A stretch of 30,871 bases of DNA, from contig QANT01006259.1 in NCBI GenBank assembly GCA_003254885.1, positions 1-30,871 on the forward strand. Direction: 5' to 3'. Shown piece by piece: positions 29,635 through 30,871 of the stretch. The first letter of the stretch is position 1; every line of letters starts with the position of its first letter. This stretch comes from Purshia tridentata. Taxonomy: Eukaryota > Streptophyta > Magnoliopsida > Rosales > Rosaceae. The position numbers were made by a program, and so were the translations under genes. Under the pieces are notes generated by a model, which worked only from the letters and a program-made list of their open reading frames with translations, ran no database searches and was not told the DNA's origin.

Positions 29635-30773
29635 GTATCTCTTGCTTGCTGCTCAATTAATGTCATGCATATATCGATCATTAATTGCATTCATCTCGTT
29701 TCATTTTCGTTATTAAATTTTTAGAATAAAAGTTCTCGATTGATCATCATTAATTAATTGATCGACAAGCTGGAATCTGATAAATATATAATCTTTGGAA
29801 TGAGGCTTATTCAATGTAAAAATATATATAATCTTTTTTTTTTTTGCAGAATGTCCATTCTTAATTACGGGAACTTGTCTTTTCTACACTTTTTTTTAAT
29901 TTCATTCTAGAAAGAATTTATTACTTTAGGGTATAAATATCGTTTAAGGATCATTCCTTAGTTAATTTAATTTTGAATTCTCAAGTTTTATTTTTTATTT
30001 TTTCAAAGTTCAATTTTAAGTTTTAGATATTGAACCTTGCCAATAATGGGATAAAAAAGGAGACCCATGTCATTCTTTAATAAAGAAACAACTATGCAGA
30101 GAAAAATCACATATATATATATATGTGTGTCATTACTTTATTGGATAGAGTATTTTTTTTTTCTTTTTTAGATTTTTTTAAAAATTTTTTACTTCCAATG
30201 TATGCTATATAAAATGGAATAAAATTGTAGTATAAAAATATGATAAGTGTAACATTACTAATAATAACAAGATATTATAATAAATCTCAAGTTAACGTGG
30301 CTATATATATAATATATAACTGAGTAAGGAATAGGCTGGATTCTTGAATTTGTATTTGAATTTGGACATTTCATATTTATGTGTTTAGAATTTCAAATTT
30401 ATTTAATTGAAATACATAGATTTGAAATTCTATTGTTTGGATACAAAATAAATGCGAGAATTTTAAATTTAAATTTTTTTTTTACAATTTAAATATATAA
30501 ATATATGATTAAGAATAAAAAAAATATAATTTTAAATTTTCATATATTTAGCAATATATAAAAAATATTTAAAATAGACAATCATATATAAATATAGGCT
30601 TAGCTTGGTTCATGATTAATTGCCAAAAAATTTGTGGGAGAATGGCCAAAAAAGTTGTCGGAATGTGGCTGGAAAAGTCGTCGATGGTGGTCAAAAAAGT
30701 TGCAAGCAGTGCTAAAAAAATCGTCAAAGGGTGTGGCTAGCGGTGGCCGTCGGCAGTTGTGGCTGGAGGTGAT

Positions 30774-30816
<43 letters not shown>

Positions 30817-30871
30817 TGAGATTTCAAAAAGAGTTTGGCGAAGGTATTTAAAAGTTATGGATTTAACTCTC
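29635..30871. other. Intron or intergenic AT-rich DNA, no exon seen
   Basis: Probably intron 2 of the lyase gene or DNA inserted in it. It holds AT runs, a stretch near 30340-30440 with short mirrored TTTGAAATTC/GAATTTCAAA-type words that may be a small non-autonomous element, and a G-rich, GA-repeat block at the end. No lyase exon is recognisable. Confidence 0.45.
30608..30812 (+). repeat. Degenerate AAAAAAGTTG/TGGCTGG repeat and GA microsatellite
   Basis: Short units such as GGCCAAAAAAGTTGTCGG, GGTCAAAAAAGTTGCAAGC and GCTAAAAAAATCGTCAAAGG recur every 30-45 bases, followed by a (GA)n run of about 18 units at 30776-30812. The frames that cross it are only by-products of this composition. Confidence 0.6.

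Noticed and set aside
30600..30827. A serine/leucine-rich protein on the minus strand and a basic one on the plus strand
   Set aside because: Both run through the (GA)n tract and a degenerate short repeat.

Overview
The window is plant nuclear DNA, most likely from a eudicot. It is AT-rich, its genes have introns with GT-AG boundaries, it holds plant Copia and Gypsy-type retroelements, an endogenous plant pararetrovirus, a plant mobile domain (PMD) gene, a GRF zinc-finger gene remnant and the first exons of a plant rhamnogalacturonate lyase. The species cannot be named from this sequence. Single ambiguous bases occur near 230, 17585 and 17820.

Layout. (1) 1-552: the start of a Gypsy-type LTR on the minus strand, running off the window. 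(2) 652-1079: a broken two-exon GRF zinc-finger gene, minus strand. (3) 1580-26350: a stretch bounded by matching inverted termini, read as one PMD-carrying DNA element enlarged by later insertions. Its own sequence is about 1580-4700 (including a broken PMD gene at 2464-4342), 22488-22951 and 26273-26350. (4) Inside it, about 5.0-17.1 kb: two copies of one endogenous caulimovirid joined head to head. Copy A (minus, PBS at 12058 to promoter at about 5050) is close to a whole genome: a polyprotein (movement protein, coat/zinc finger, aspartic protease, reverse transcriptase, RNase H) and a second ORF of unknown function. Copy B (plus, 12056-17140) has its own promoter, but the leader and movement-protein half are deleted, the RT motif is mutated, and a foreign zinc-finger segment sits where the RNase H end should be. 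(5) About 17141-22487: a degenerate Copia element lacking its 3' end. (6) 22952-26272: a 3.3-kb solo LTR with a perfect 5-bp target duplication, of the same family as the piece at 1-552. (7) 26351-28971: AT-rich intergenic DNA. (8) 28972-29634: exons 1 and 2 of a rhamnogalacturonate lyase gene. The rest of that gene is not seen; the window ends in AT-rich and GA-repeat DNA.

Nothing viral or transposon-derived here has an intact reading frame. Most premature stops can be explained by C-to-T or G-to-A changes, as expected for old methylated repeats. The main points of interest are the ~3.8-kb inverted viral arms (a possible hairpin RNA source), the chimeric second zinc-finger segment in copy B, the TTCRG-N10-CCGAA repeats on both sides of the nested block, and the order of insertions.
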